A DNA stretch of 64,000 nucleotides. Source: Muribaculaceae bacterium. Its GTDB lineage: Bacteria > Bacteroidota > Bacteroidia > Bacteroidales > Muribaculaceae. A program made the translations under genes and the position numbers. The notes beneath the pieces were generated by a model. It was not told the origin of the DNA, did not search any database, and saw only the letters and a program-made list of their open reading frames with translations. Below, piece by piece: positions 53,419 to 62,459 of the stretch. Location: contig JAFQZK010000004.1 of assembly GCA_017405965.1 (NCBI GenBank), forward strand, positions 186,001 through 250,000. The letters are read 5' to 3'. How positions within the stretch are numbered: the first letter of the stretch is position 1; every line of letters begins with the position of its first letter.

Positions 53419-55008
53419 TTACTGGAACACTTTCAGATCCGAAATGGTGATATTGCCACCATAGTTGTTGATACTCCAGCAGTTCTTCTGGATACCGTAG
53501 ATGCGGTTGGTATAAGCGCAAACGTCGTTGATGTACATCACCATCACCGAGTTGTCGGTGTAGATGTTGATGTGATAAACATTATCGGCGGGACGCTCAA
53601 ACCAATAGCCGTCGATACCCTCGATGAAGCCCTTACCGGCGCTGCCTTCCTGCTCGAAGTTCACCTTGCGGTGATTCTCATCCTCGGGGTTGACCATCAT
53701 CGTGTAGTAACGGTCACTGTCGATACCGCGAACCAGCGAGATGCCGAAGCGGTCCCAGTTGTTGGACGTGGTCACCGTGAACGAGATGTGTTGGCTGGTT
53801 CCCAGGCGGTTGTACATCACAAACGCGTCGTCACCCGACAGCTTGCCGTTCACACCGCTCATCTGGGCACCGTTGCTGGCCATCACCTTGACGGTCTGCT
53901 CCTTGTTGAACTTGGCAGCGATAGCGGGTACCTCACCCACGGTCAAAGTACCGTCGGCATGCTGGATAATCTTGTGGCATACAAGTGCGCCCGACCAGTT
54001 GGGCTCGCCACCGGCACCCACGTTGATGTTCTTGTCATGGATGGTGTTGCCGGTGCGGTAGGGGCACCAACCCCAGATGTAGCGGTCCTGACCGTTGCTT
54101 GCCGTCTTGCCGGCATAGAAAGCGCGGGTGTCGAGGATACCCTCATGACCGTCGCGGGGCCAGTTGGCTCCGGGATCATTGAAGCAGGCCTTCAGGGCCT
54201 CCCAAGTCGGAGCCATCATGTACTTCACCTTGCGGCTCCACGAGGCACGATAACCCTCGCTGTAGACGAGATACCACCAGTTGCCCATCTTGAAGATGTC
54301 GGGGCACTCACACATGCGGTCCCAGATCATGGGGAAGTTGCCGACGTGTTCCCACGTCTTCAAGTCGTTGGACTTGAACTCGGCAAACTTCAGGTTGCTG
54401 GAAATGACCATGTGGTAAAGACCGTCGTCGGCAACAAAGATCTGCGGGTCGCGGAAGTCGTTGTCCGAGTAGCCGTAGGTCGAGCCCTTCAGCATCCACA
54501 AGGCGTCCTTCGACCAATCCTTGAAGTCGGACGAGGTGGCCCTCATCACGGCCTCGCGGCCAAAACGGTCATGTCCCGTGTAATAGATGTAGTACAAACC
54601 GTCCTTCTCATTATAGATACAGCAGCCTGTACCCAGGGCCGCATCCTGCTCGTCGGGAGAGGTGCCGGTCGGCAGCACTTCGCCCAATGACTGATAATTG
54701 GCGCAGTCAACAGTCGAGACGCCCCAGAAGGGGTGGTAGTTGAAAGCGGCATTGTTGTCAAACTCCTGCAAATAGAGCACCTTGAAGTGACCTGCCTTGG
54801 CGTCATAGAAAGGCATCGGGTCACCACAACGGCCGATGGCGGGGTTGTAGTAGGTCTGGAAACCGGCCTCGTCCATCGAGTTGAAGAATGCAGGCGTGTC
54901 CCAATCCTTAGAGGGGTCGGGGCCGAATTTATCCTCACTGCATGCCGACGAAGCGAGCATAAAGCAGCACAGCATCAATGCGCTGAAAATATTCTTATAC
55001 TGTTTCAT
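53419..55008 (-). CDS. GH32-like surface lipoprotein glycosidase
   Basis: This is a 529-residue lipoprotein (lipobox ASSAC, Cys23). The catalytic propeller (about 45-350) carries all three positions of the GH32/68 triad: GDPMP (Asp63) in place of WMNDPNG, FRDPQIF (Asp187) and ECPDIFK (Glu234). A C-terminal beta-sandwich (about 380-529, WYFERP... ISDLKVF region) follows. It is probably an outer-membrane, endo-acting fructanase that cuts the polymer for import by SusC/D, as the lipoprotein GH32 does in related loci; the endo mode is inference. The nucleophile motif is unusual, so a binding-only role cannot be excluded. Confidence 0.82.
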   Translation of the reverse strand: MKQYKNIFSALMLCCFMLASSACSEDKFGPDPSKDWDTPAFFNSMDEAGFQTYYNPAIGRCGDPMPFYDAKAGHFKVLYLQEFDNNAAFNYHPFWGVSTVDCANYQSLGEVLPTGTSPDEQDAALGTGCCIYNEKDGLYYIYYTGHDRFGREAVMRATSSDFKDWSKDALWMLKGSTYGYSDNDFRDPQIFVADDGLYHMVISSNLKFAEFKSNDLKTWEHVGNFPMIWDRMCECPDIFKMGNWWYLVYSEGYRASWSRKVKYMMAPTWEALKACFNDPGANWPRDGHEGILDTRAFYAGKTASNGQDRYIWGWCPYRTGNTIHDKNINVGAGGEPNWSGALVCHKIIQHADGTLTVGEVPAIAAKFNKEQTVKVMASNGAQMSGVNGKLSGDDAFVMYNRLGTSQHISFTVTTSNNWDRFGISLVRGIDSDRYYTMMVNPEDENHRKVNFEQEGSAGKGFIEGIDGYWFERPADNVYHINIYTDNSVMVMYINDVCAYTNRIYGIQKNCWSINNYGGNITISDLKVFQ

Positions 55009-55015
55009 GAGTCAA

Positions 55016-56446
55016 TTACTTGGTTAAATAGTTGATAGCATTCTTGGTCATAATCGCAATGTTCTTGTGGAACTTCTCGGTGTAACCTGCCTCGTAGGTG
55101 TAGGAATACCAGTCGAAGCAACCCGAGCCGATGCAGATGATACCACCCTTGCCGTCATGAGCGGGATACTCCCAGAGCACGATAGCGCCGTCACCACCCA
55201 CGCCGAGGACCTTACCGCCGGTGCGGCTGGTCCAAGCGTCATAGTTGTCATAGCCACCCCAGTCGGTACCGATGTGGTACTGGGCAGTGGAGTTGGTGAT
55301 GTGGTAGCCGGCATCGGTACAGTAAACCTCATTGGGGTTATCACCGGCCACAAGACCCTGATAGATGGCATGGTCATTCTGACCGTCAAAGATGCGGAAG
55401 GTCCACGGGCCGCCGCACAACTCGGCGTAGGCCTCGTCCTGACCCCAGCAGTTGTTGGGCGTAGTCCACTCGTCGTCACCGGTAGTGCCGATGAACGAGG
55501 GCAGGTTAACGGCATAGCGGGTGAGCAGCAACGCACCGCCGTTCTCGTAGAACTGGCGCAGCTCGTTCAGCGTGTTCATCGCGTCGGTACCCTTGGCAAC
55601 AAAGTTGTCATGGCCGTCAACGCCGCCATCCACGTGCCAGTGCCACCAGATGAGCTTGCATTCCGACAGGTCGAGCGTGCCGGCACGCAGGTCGGCAAAC
55701 GAAGCATACAGCGAGCTCTCCACGTTGCCCAGCATCCACTGGCAAGCGGTCTGAGCCTCAAGATCAAGTTCACTCATCGTGGGAGCGGAACCCAGGAAGA
55801 GGGCCTTGGGCTTGCTGATAGCGATCACCTTGACAGTGTAAACACTCTCGGCCGAATTGTTCTTCACCGTGTAGGTGACGGGCTGCGAGAAGTCCTGAGC
55901 CACACCCGATGACGGGGTGATCGTTGCATTCTGGCTATAGGTGATGGTCGGTACCAGGTTGGTGATATCGAGCGTAGCGGGAATGTAGACTACAATCGTC
56001 TTGGTCTCCTGGTCGATGCTACCCGTGTAGATGTCGTTGATCACGAACGACGTGATGCGGGCCTCGTCGTGGAGGACCGACAGGGTCCAGTCCATAAAGA
56101 CGTCACCGTTCTTGACGTGAAGCACCTTGGCTGCGTTCATGTTGATGGTTTCGCCCTCGCGAATGTTGCACACGGCACCGTTCGACATCTTCAAGGCTGT
56201 CACCTTCATGGCCGATGTCTCATAGACCTCGGGCAGACGAACAACGATGGTGCGTGAAGGCAGGTCGATGATTCCCTCGTAATTGTCCAGCTTGAGTTCA
56301 TCAATCATGCAATTTCCCGCCAACTGCAGGTCACTGATGTTGTCTTCGGAGCATGAGCTGAGCATTGAGGCGAGTCCGCAGCAGGCAAGACACGCACAGA
56401 ATATATATAATATCTTAGCTTTCATAATCATTATTATTTTATTCAT
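55016..56446 (-). CDS. Surface glycan-binding lipoprotein, DUF4960 type
   Basis: This is the outer-surface glycan-binding protein of the fructan locus. About 476 residues from ATG 56446 (ATG 56425 is equally possible and gives MKAKILYIF at the start). Lipobox LSSC is followed by Ser/Glu/Asp. Two or three Ig-like DUF5018-type domains (about 35-210, ITSFVINDIYTGSIDQETKTIVVYIP) precede a C-terminal DUF4960-like domain (about 215-476, KALFLGSAPTMSELD ... GGALLLTRYAVNLP), the layout of the B. thetaiotaomicron levan-binding protein BT1761. It lies 24 nt after susD. Confidence 0.88.
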   Translation of the reverse strand: MNKIIMIMKAKILYIFCACLACCGLASMLSSCSEDNISDLQLAGNCMIDELKLDNYEGIIDLPSRTIVVRLPEVYETSAMKVTALKMSNGAVCNIREGETINMNAAKVLHVKNGDVFMDWTLSVLHDEARITSFVINDIYTGSIDQETKTIVVYIPATLDITNLVPTITYSQNATITPSSGVAQDFSQPVTYTVKNNSAESVYTVKVIAISKPKALFLGSAPTMSELDLEAQTACQWMLGNVESSLYASFADLRAGTLDLSECKLIWWHWHVDGGVDGHDNFVAKGTDAMNTLNELRQFYENGGALLLTRYAVNLPSFIGTTGDDEWTTPNNCWGQDEAYAELCGGPWTFRIFDGQNDHAIYQGLVAGDNPNEVYCTDAGYHITNSTAQYHIGTDWGGYDNYDAWTSRTGGKVLGVGGDGAIVLWEYPAHDGKGGIICIGSGCFDWYSYTYEAGYTEKFHKNIAIMTKNAINYLTK

Positions 56447-56470
56447 CAGGATTTAACAATGTTGCGGTGA

Positions 56471-58210
56471 TTACCAGTTGCCAATGTTCTGAGTGTAATG
56501 GCCGTTCGAGGCCGAAATCTGACTGAACGGGATGGGCAGGTACTCGTCCTTGTTGGCCGTGAAATGGGCAGCACTGTAAATGGCACAGTGGTCGATTTCC
56601 TCCGAGTAGTACTTGTTGAGTACACTGGCAGCATCGCCCCAGCGCACGAGGTCGAAGAAGCGCTCGCTCTCCATACCCATTTCCAAGCGACGTTCCATCT
56701 TCACGATCTTAACGGTCTGATCTTTGGAATAGCTGCCGGTGTAGCGGCTGATGAACATCTTCACACCGTAGGAGTTGGGATAGCTGGAAATCATCTGGGT
56801 GCTGGTGGCTGCACGTGAGCGCAGCTGGTTCACGAGTTCGATGGCTTGGGTTGACTGGCCCATCTGGGCGTAAGCCTCGGCACGCATCAGCAGCACGTCG
56901 GCATAGCGGAAGACGATGCGGTTCATCGAGCTGGCCCAGTAAGAACCCTTAATGAGGTAGCTGCCGATGAGAGCAGGGTCAACATTGTGCTTGAGAGACA
57001 CATAGTAGCCATACAGGCCGTTGCTGCGGCTCCAGATGCTGGTCTCCTCCATCATGTAGTTGCGGTTGAACATGTAGGGCAGACCGGGCATACCCACGGT
57101 GAGGAACAGGCGCGGGTCGGCGTTATCCTCAGCCATGTTGTAATCCTTCTCGTTGAAAGTGTCGAGCAAGGGAAGACCGTCGGCTCCGGTGTGGTAGGCA
57201 TTCACCAGGTTCTGCGAGGGCTTGTAGAAGTCGCAGCCGCCATCGGTGGCACCGGGAATGTTGGGCGGAATCAAGCCGTAGCTCCAGTTCAGGTTACCGT
57301 AGGTGGAACCGTCGTTGCGCGAGTACTGGATGGCCCAGATGCTCTCGATACCGTTCTCGAACTCTTCCTCGGGACGGAAGTTGTTGTGGAGGTCAGCCTC
57401 CAGACCGTAGTTGGTATACAGCGAGGGGTTGGTGAACTCGATCACCTTCTGCAGGTCTTCCTGATTGATGCTGGTCACCTGATTGCTGTTGGCGTCATCC
57501 TGGCGGTATGCCTTGTAGAGATATACCTTGGCAAGGAATGCGGCAGCGGCGGCACGCGTGGGACGGCCCTTTTGGCTCTGAACCTCGGGCAGGGTATTGT
57601 AGGCTTCCATCAGGTCATCGATGATGAGTTGCCAGCCCTCGTCGTTGCTGTACTGCCTGTTGGACAGTTCGTTATACTCTTCGTAGGTCAAGTTCTCGTT
57701 GACAACAAAGGGGATGTTCTTGTACAAGCGTTTGAGCAGGAAGTGGCCGTAGGCACGCAAGAATTTCATCTCGGCCAGGCGCTGTCCCTTCATAGCGTAA
57801 CTGTCGTCGGTCTCCTTGAGCAGGGCGATGGCACTGTTCACGCGCGACAGGCTGTTGTACAACCTCACCCACATGTCGTTAATGTTCCAGTTGGTGGTGA
57901 GAACACCCTGCTGGATCTCGAGCTGGTGGAACACGTCACCGTCGCTGGTACCGTTACCACCCTTATAAGCGTCATCACTACGCACGTCGAAGTTCCACAT
58001 CGAGAATGATGAGTTGATGTCCTCGGCCGAAGTGAAGATGGCGTAGGCCGAGATGGCCATGGCCTCGGCATTCTCGGGAGACTTTACCTGTTCGTCACTC
58101 AGTGTGGCTTGGGGCTTGTGCTCATCGAGAAAATCGTCACATGATGTAAACAATGTGGTGGCGCTGCAGCAAATCAGACCTACACACAATATATTGAATA
58201 TCTTTTTCAT
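56471..58210 (-). CDS. SusD/RagB family nutrient-binding lipoprotein
   Basis: This is the lipoprotein lid of the SusC channel. The 579-residue product has lipobox FTSC (Cys24), the N-terminal SusD helix region DDFLDEHKPQATL, LRAYGHFLLKRLYKNIPFVVNENL in outline (RAYGHFLLKRL), tetratricopeptide-like helices, and the family C-terminus RRLEMGMESERFFDLVRWG ending in YLPIPFSQI. Located 15 nt after susC. Confidence 0.96.
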   Translation of the reverse strand: MKKIFNILCVGLICCSATTLFTSCDDFLDEHKPQATLSDEQVKSPENAEAMAISAYAIFTSAEDINSSFSMWNFDVRSDDAYKGGNGTSDGDVFHQLEIQQGVLTTNWNINDMWVRLYNSLSRVNSAIALLKETDDSYAMKGQRLAEMKFLRAYGHFLLKRLYKNIPFVVNENLTYEEYNELSNRQYSNDEGWQLIIDDLMEAYNTLPEVQSQKGRPTRAAAAAFLAKVYLYKAYRQDDANSNQVTSINQEDLQKVIEFTNPSLYTNYGLEADLHNNFRPEEEFENGIESIWAIQYSRNDGSTYGNLNWSYGLIPPNIPGATDGGCDFYKPSQNLVNAYHTGADGLPLLDTFNEKDYNMAEDNADPRLFLTVGMPGLPYMFNRNYMMEETSIWSRSNGLYGYYVSLKHNVDPALIGSYLIKGSYWASSMNRIVFRYADVLLMRAEAYAQMGQSTQAIELVNQLRSRAATSTQMISSYPNSYGVKMFISRYTGSYSKDQTVKIVKMERRLEMGMESERFFDLVRWGDAASVLNKYYSEEIDHCAIYSAAHFTANKDEYLPIPFSQISASNGHYTQNIGNW

Positions 58211-58225
58211 AGTGAATCCTGAATT

Positions 58226-61200
58226 TTAGAATGAAACATTAAGACCATAGGTTATATTCAGGGGGATAGGATAGCCGAAGTTGGGATTCTCGGGATCCAC
58301 ACCGGTGAATGACTTGCTCTTGATGGTCAGCAGATTCTGGGCCGACACATACATGCGCAGGCGGGCCAAGTGCAGCTTGTCACACACACTGCTGCCGAAG
58401 TTGTAACCCAGCTGGATGTTGCGCATCTTGGCGAACGAACCGTTCTCAACAAAGTAGCTGCTCACACGCTTCTCGTTGTTGTTGTCCATCGTGCTCACAG
58501 CGGGGATGTTCGAGCTGGGATTATTGGGAGTCCATGCGTCAAGCAGGCGACGACCCTTGTTCAGGTTGGTGATGTTCAGGCCGGCCCACAAGTCGGTCTC
58601 GCGCTTCAGGTCGCTGATCACGTCAACGCCCTGAACACCCTGCCAGAACATGGTGAAGTCGAAGTTCTTGTACTCAAGATAGATGTTCAGACCCCAAGTG
58701 AAGTCGGGAACGGGAGAGTAGATCCACTTCTGGTCCTTCTCGTTGATAACGCCGTCCTCGTTCAGGTCTTTCCAGCGGATACGGCCCAAGCCGGCACCAT
58801 CTTGTGCGGCATGGTTGTAAATCTCTTCCTGGCTCTTGAAGATACCGTCATACACATAGCCCACCTGGGCGCCCATGGGATGGCCGACAACGCTCTCGAC
58901 GCCGTTACCACCGAAGGTGCCGGCGGCTGCCAGCGTCTCGGGAATCTTGGTCACCTTGTTGCGATAGGTGCCGATGTTTCCGGCGATGTCATACTGGAAA
59001 TCGCCCACGCTGCCGCGGTAGCCCACGTTCAGCTCGATACCCTTGTTGGTCATCTCACCGGCGTTGATCCACTGGCTGCTGCCCTCACCCATCACACCGA
59101 TGCCGGGCATGTAAACCAGAATGTCGGTGGTCTTCTTGTAGTACCACTCAAACGAGCCGTAAAGCGCGTTGCGAAGCATACCGAAGTCAACACCGAGGTT
59201 GGTCTGGGTCGTGGTCTCCCACTTCAGGTTATCGTTGCCCAACTGGTTGCGCTTGAAACCGCTGGGGAGCGTCTGGCCGCCGTTGGTGCCGGCAATGTCG
59301 TAGCTGGTACCGTAGCTCTGGCCACCGAAGCCGGCCTCACCATAGTTGCTCTCGAAGATGGTGTAGCGGGCAATGTTGGAAATCTCCTGGTTACCGGTCT
59401 GACCCCACGAGGCACGCAGCTTCAGGTTGTCCAGCCAGTCCAGACTCTTCATGAAGGATTCCTCGCTGATGCGCCAACCAAGGCTCACCGAGGGGAACGT
59501 ACCGTAGCGGTTGTTGCGACCGAAACGGCTTGAACCGTCGTAACGCATGGTCACGCTGGCCAGATAACGGTCAGCGTAGGTGTAATTCACCTTGCCGAAG
59601 AACGACACCAGCGTGTAGCCCTCGCCCGAGCCGTAGGCCTCGGCCTCACCCACTGCAGCGTTGGGCCACATGTAATCGGGATTCAGCACAGCAAAGTCGT
59701 AGGCCTTGCCGCTCAGCCACGAGTCATCCTCGCGGTTGAGCTCGGTACCGATCATGATGTCACCACGATGGTTGCCGCGCTCCAGGTTGTAGGTGGCAAT
59801 GGCATTCCACATCCACTTGGTCCAGTGCTCCTGCTTGGCCTCGACTGCATTGGTCGGATTGGCAACAGTGCCCTCGGTAATGGGATAGGTGAAGATGCGC
59901 TGCTGCTTCTGCGAGTAGTCAAGACCGAAGGTCGACTTGATGTTGAAATCGGCAAACGGGTTGATGTTGATGAACGCGTCACCGAACATGCGCCAATAGG
60001 TGTAGCGGTTGTCGCTGTTGCGGTCAAGACGGGCAACGGGGTTCTCGCGGTCGGGATAACCGCCAACGGGACCGGCATACTTGCCATCGGTCGTGTAAAC
60101 GGGCAGCGAGGGGTTGAACTGCAGCACGTTCTCCAGGAATCCGCCAGGAGCCTGAAGCTCGTTGGTGCGGTTCACCGTGAAGTGCTCACCCACGGTCACG
60201 ATCTTGCGGTCACCCACGTTCAGCAGCTTGTAGGTCGAGTTCATACGGGCCGACAGGCGCTGGAAGTCAGACATCTTGATGATACCGTCGTTCTTGTAGT
60301 AGCCCAGCGAGAAGAAAGAGGTTCCGTTCTCGGTACCCTGGCTCAGCGACACGTTATACTGCTGAACCAAGCCCGTGCGAGTCGTCTCCTTGAACCAGTC
60401 GGTATCGGCGGCGGGAGTCGTGCCTGCGGGATCCAGGAATTTGTTCATCGTGATGTTGTTGAGCACGGGAACACCCATGGCATCGTAGCTCCAGTCATAA
60501 TGGTAACCCAGACCGTTCAGGTTGGGATTCAGACCGTCGTTCACAAAGCCTTGCCACATCGTCTGGCCGAACTCCTTGGCGTTCAGCACTTTCATCTTGT
60601 GGGCATAGGTCTGTACCGACAGACTCGCATCTAAGTCGATTCTCACCTTACCGTCCTTGCCGCCCTTGGTCGTGATGATGATCACACCATTGGCAGCGCG
60701 GCTACCGTAGATAGATGCCGAGGCGGCGTCCTTCAACACCTGGATGCTCTCGATGTCATTACCGTTGAGCTCGTGCATACCGGCCTTGGTGGGAACACCG
60801 TCGATGATGTAAAGCGGGTCGTTGTTGTTCAACGTACCTGTACCACGGATGCGAACCGTTGCAGCACCCGAGGGGTTACCGTCGGCCGAGATGTTCATGC
60901 CCGGCACGCGACCCTGCATCGCCTTGATGGGGTTGTTCTCGTTCTGCTTGACCAGATCGGTCACGCTCACTACACTCACGGCACCGGTAAGGTCGGCCTT
61001 GCGCTGAGTGGTGTAACCTGTCACCACAATCTCGTTAAGGGCAAGGGCGTCCTCCTGCATGGTAACAACCATGCCATCGCTAGCAGGCATCTCAACATTG
61101 AGAAAGCCCACATACGAGAAAACCAGCGTCGCACCCGGGTTTACCTTGAGGGTGAAGACGCCGTCAAAATCTGTCACGGTACCGTTGCTGGTACCCTTCT

Positions 61201-61333
61201 CCATCACAGTGGCGCCGATGACGGTTTCACCCGTCGCATCGACGACCGTACCTGTGATTTCTGTTTGCGCATACAAGATTGTACACGTCAACATGAGCAT
61301 GAAGCTGAGTAGAAATCTTTTCAGTACGTTCAT
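58226..61333 (-). CDS. SusC/RagA family TonB-dependent outer-membrane transporter
   Basis: This protein imports oligosaccharides across the outer membrane with SusD. The 1035-residue product has a signal peptide (to YAQ), an N-terminal carboxypeptidase-regulatory-like domain (EITGTVVDATGETVIGATV), a TonB box-like stretch near residue 100 (NEIVVTGYTTQRKADLTGAV), the plug domain (LQGRVPG-type MQGRVPGMNI, GSRAANGVIIITTKGG) and the beta-barrel ending in LNITYGLNVSF. It is the first gene of the fructan operon, with a -7 box at 61385-61392. No hybrid two-component or ECF regulator is adjacent. Confidence 0.96.
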   Translation of the reverse strand: MNVLKRFLLSFMLMLTCTILYAQTEITGTVVDATGETVIGATVMEKGTSNGTVTDFDGVFTLKVNPGATLVFSYVGFLNVEMPASDGMVVTMQEDALALNEIVVTGYTTQRKADLTGAVSVVSVTDLVKQNENNPIKAMQGRVPGMNISADGNPSGAATVRIRGTGTLNNNDPLYIIDGVPTKAGMHELNGNDIESIQVLKDAASASIYGSRAANGVIIITTKGGKDGKVRIDLDASLSVQTYAHKMKVLNAKEFGQTMWQGFVNDGLNPNLNGLGYHYDWSYDAMGVPVLNNITMNKFLDPAGTTPAADTDWFKETTRTGLVQQYNVSLSQGTENGTSFFSLGYYKNDGIIKMSDFQRLSARMNSTYKLLNVGDRKIVTVGEHFTVNRTNELQAPGGFLENVLQFNPSLPVYTTDGKYAGPVGGYPDRENPVARLDRNSDNRYTYWRMFGDAFININPFADFNIKSTFGLDYSQKQQRIFTYPITEGTVANPTNAVEAKQEHWTKWMWNAIATYNLERGNHRGDIMIGTELNREDDSWLSGKAYDFAVLNPDYMWPNAAVGEAEAYGSGEGYTLVSFFGKVNYTYADRYLASVTMRYDGSSRFGRNNRYGTFPSVSLGWRISEESFMKSLDWLDNLKLRASWGQTGNQEISNIARYTIFESNYGEAGFGGQSYGTSYDIAGTNGGQTLPSGFKRNQLGNDNLKWETTTQTNLGVDFGMLRNALYGSFEWYYKKTTDILVYMPGIGVMGEGSSQWINAGEMTNKGIELNVGYRGSVGDFQYDIAGNIGTYRNKVTKIPETLAAAGTFGGNGVESVVGHPMGAQVGYVYDGIFKSQEEIYNHAAQDGAGLGRIRWKDLNEDGVINEKDQKWIYSPVPDFTWGLNIYLEYKNFDFTMFWQGVQGVDVISDLKRETDLWAGLNITNLNKGRRLLDAWTPNNPSSNIPAVSTMDNNNEKRVSSYFVENGSFAKMRNIQLGYNFGSSVCDKLHLARLRMYVSAQNLLTIKSKSFTGVDPENPNFGYPIPLNITYGLNVSF

Positions 61334-61384
61334 AGTTCTGTTGGTTTGGGTTAGTAAAAAAAATGTTTTTTGTCAATAACTGCC

Positions 61385-61392
61385 CAAAATTA
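61385..61392 (-). promoter_or_regulatory. -7 box of fructan operon
   Basis: The minus strand reads TAATTTTG, 52 nt upstream of the susC ATG. A CCTCT/AGAGG inverted repeat (61394-61411) lies just upstream and could be a regulator site. The -33 element is not clear, as expected for an activator-dependent promoter. Confidence 0.5.
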
Positions 61393-61540
61393 ACCTCTTT
61401 ATATATAGAGGACTATCAATTATCGTTCACTAGCTATCAAATTTGTTTCATCACATCATTTCTGCTAGACAATGAACGATTTTTACAAGCCCCTACCCCA
61501 AACAATAACTCAAATCGCGATTTCCCGCGTCGCTCGCACT

Positions 61541-61566
61541 GTAGGACCTCACTTTGGCGTGGCCGC
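61541..61566. repeat. Diverged GTAGGGCCTCGCCTTGGCG copy
   Basis: It reads GTAGGACCTCACTTTGGCG and continues into GTGGCCGC, a diverged member of the family at 31826, 35747 and 49122. Confidence 0.75.
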
Positions 61567-61615
61567 GCTCCTCACGACATAAAACCCATACGCTTTGTCG
61601 CAAAAGGAATATTAA

Positions 61616-61682
61616 AAGACAAGAAGGACAAAAAGACGATTTATTGGTTATCAATAAAAAGTCAGTTTGTCCTTCTTGTCTT
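61616..61682 (-). terminator. Long symmetric stem-loop between DUF1573 and susC genes
   Basis: AAGACAAGAAGGACAAA (61616-61632) pairs perfectly with TTTGTCCTTCTTGTCTT (61666-61682). Inside, GAC/GTC and TTTATTG/CAATAAA stems continue the symmetry to a 5-nt loop. Read on the minus strand it ends in a short T-rich tract, so it may end the DUF1573 transcript 136 nt after the stop. Confidence 0.65.
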
Positions 61683-61817
61683 CCAAATCACGGTTGCCCG
61701 CAACGTTCGCCGATGCCCCTTGGTTTAATTCGTAGTTTAATTCTTCGCACCTTAGCGTGGGGCATTCACCAGCAACTGTTCACTGTTAACTATTCACTGT
61801 TAACTGCCCCGCGGGCA

Positions 61818-62429
61818 CTACTTAATCATCACGTCGAGGGTGATGGTCACTTGCCGTTGCTTGCCTTGCTCGCTGGTGGTAACCGTGTAAGGAATGTGTT
61901 GCAGACCTTTGGGCGTCTTCTCGTCGGGCGTAAAGGTGATGGAAAGCGTCTCGGTGCGGTCATTCTCATCGCGATGCAGGACAGCCACATTTCTTTCCTT
62001 GGTTTCACCGGGATGCATCACTCCCAAATCAAAACGGTCGGTCGAGAGTCGCAGGTGTTCACTCACAGCGACGGGATAGCGCTTCATGAGCGTTTCTTCG
62101 CTCAGGACGCTGTTGCCCGTCATCGACAGTTTCACGCGCTTACGGTCGGTGCCGTAAACTACTGTCCCGCTCACGTTGAACTCGCCGCCCCGGCCCTGCG
62201 GATTGAACCGCAGGATGACTTGGGACGAGTCGCCGGGCTGCACTTGGGCAAACCGGTCGAACTCCATAGTAGTGCACTCGCATGAGGTGTAACCCTGCTG
62301 CAGGGTCACCGCCTCAGTGCCGTCGTTGCGCAGCCAGTAGGTATGCTCCTGCACGCCTCCCGTCTCCTGGATGGTTCCCAGCGAGGCGGTAGCGAGTCCA
62401 ATGACCACCAGGGTATCTGCAATTAACAT
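61818..62429 (-). CDS. DUF1573 domain exported protein
   Basis: This is a 203-residue exported protein with a short hydrophobic N-terminus. It contains a DUF1573 beta-sandwich: EHTYWLRNDGTEAVTLQQGYTSCECTT, then VQPGDSSQVILRFNPQGRGGEFN, with the conserved CxC pair. A second, weaker copy (about 115-200) follows (LSTDRFDLGVMHPGETKERNVAVLH). Proteins of this family are common in Bacteroidetes, often as lipoproteins; the role is unknown. It lies 30 nt after the dockerin GH32 gene and should be in the same operon. The short gap carries TTTAGTCCTTAG repeats. Confidence 0.85.
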   Translation of the reverse strand: MLIADTLVVIGLATASLGTIQETGGVQEHTYWLRNDGTEAVTLQQGYTSCECTTMEFDRFAQVQPGDSSQVILRFNPQGRGGEFNVSGTVVYGTDRKRVKLSMTGNSVLSEETLMKRYPVAVSEHLRLSTDRFDLGVMHPGETKERNVAVLHRDENDRTETLSITFTPDEKTPKGLQHIPYTVTTSEQGKQRQVTITLDVMIK

Positions 62430-62459
62430 AGTCTTTAGTCCTTAGTTTTTAGTCCTTAG

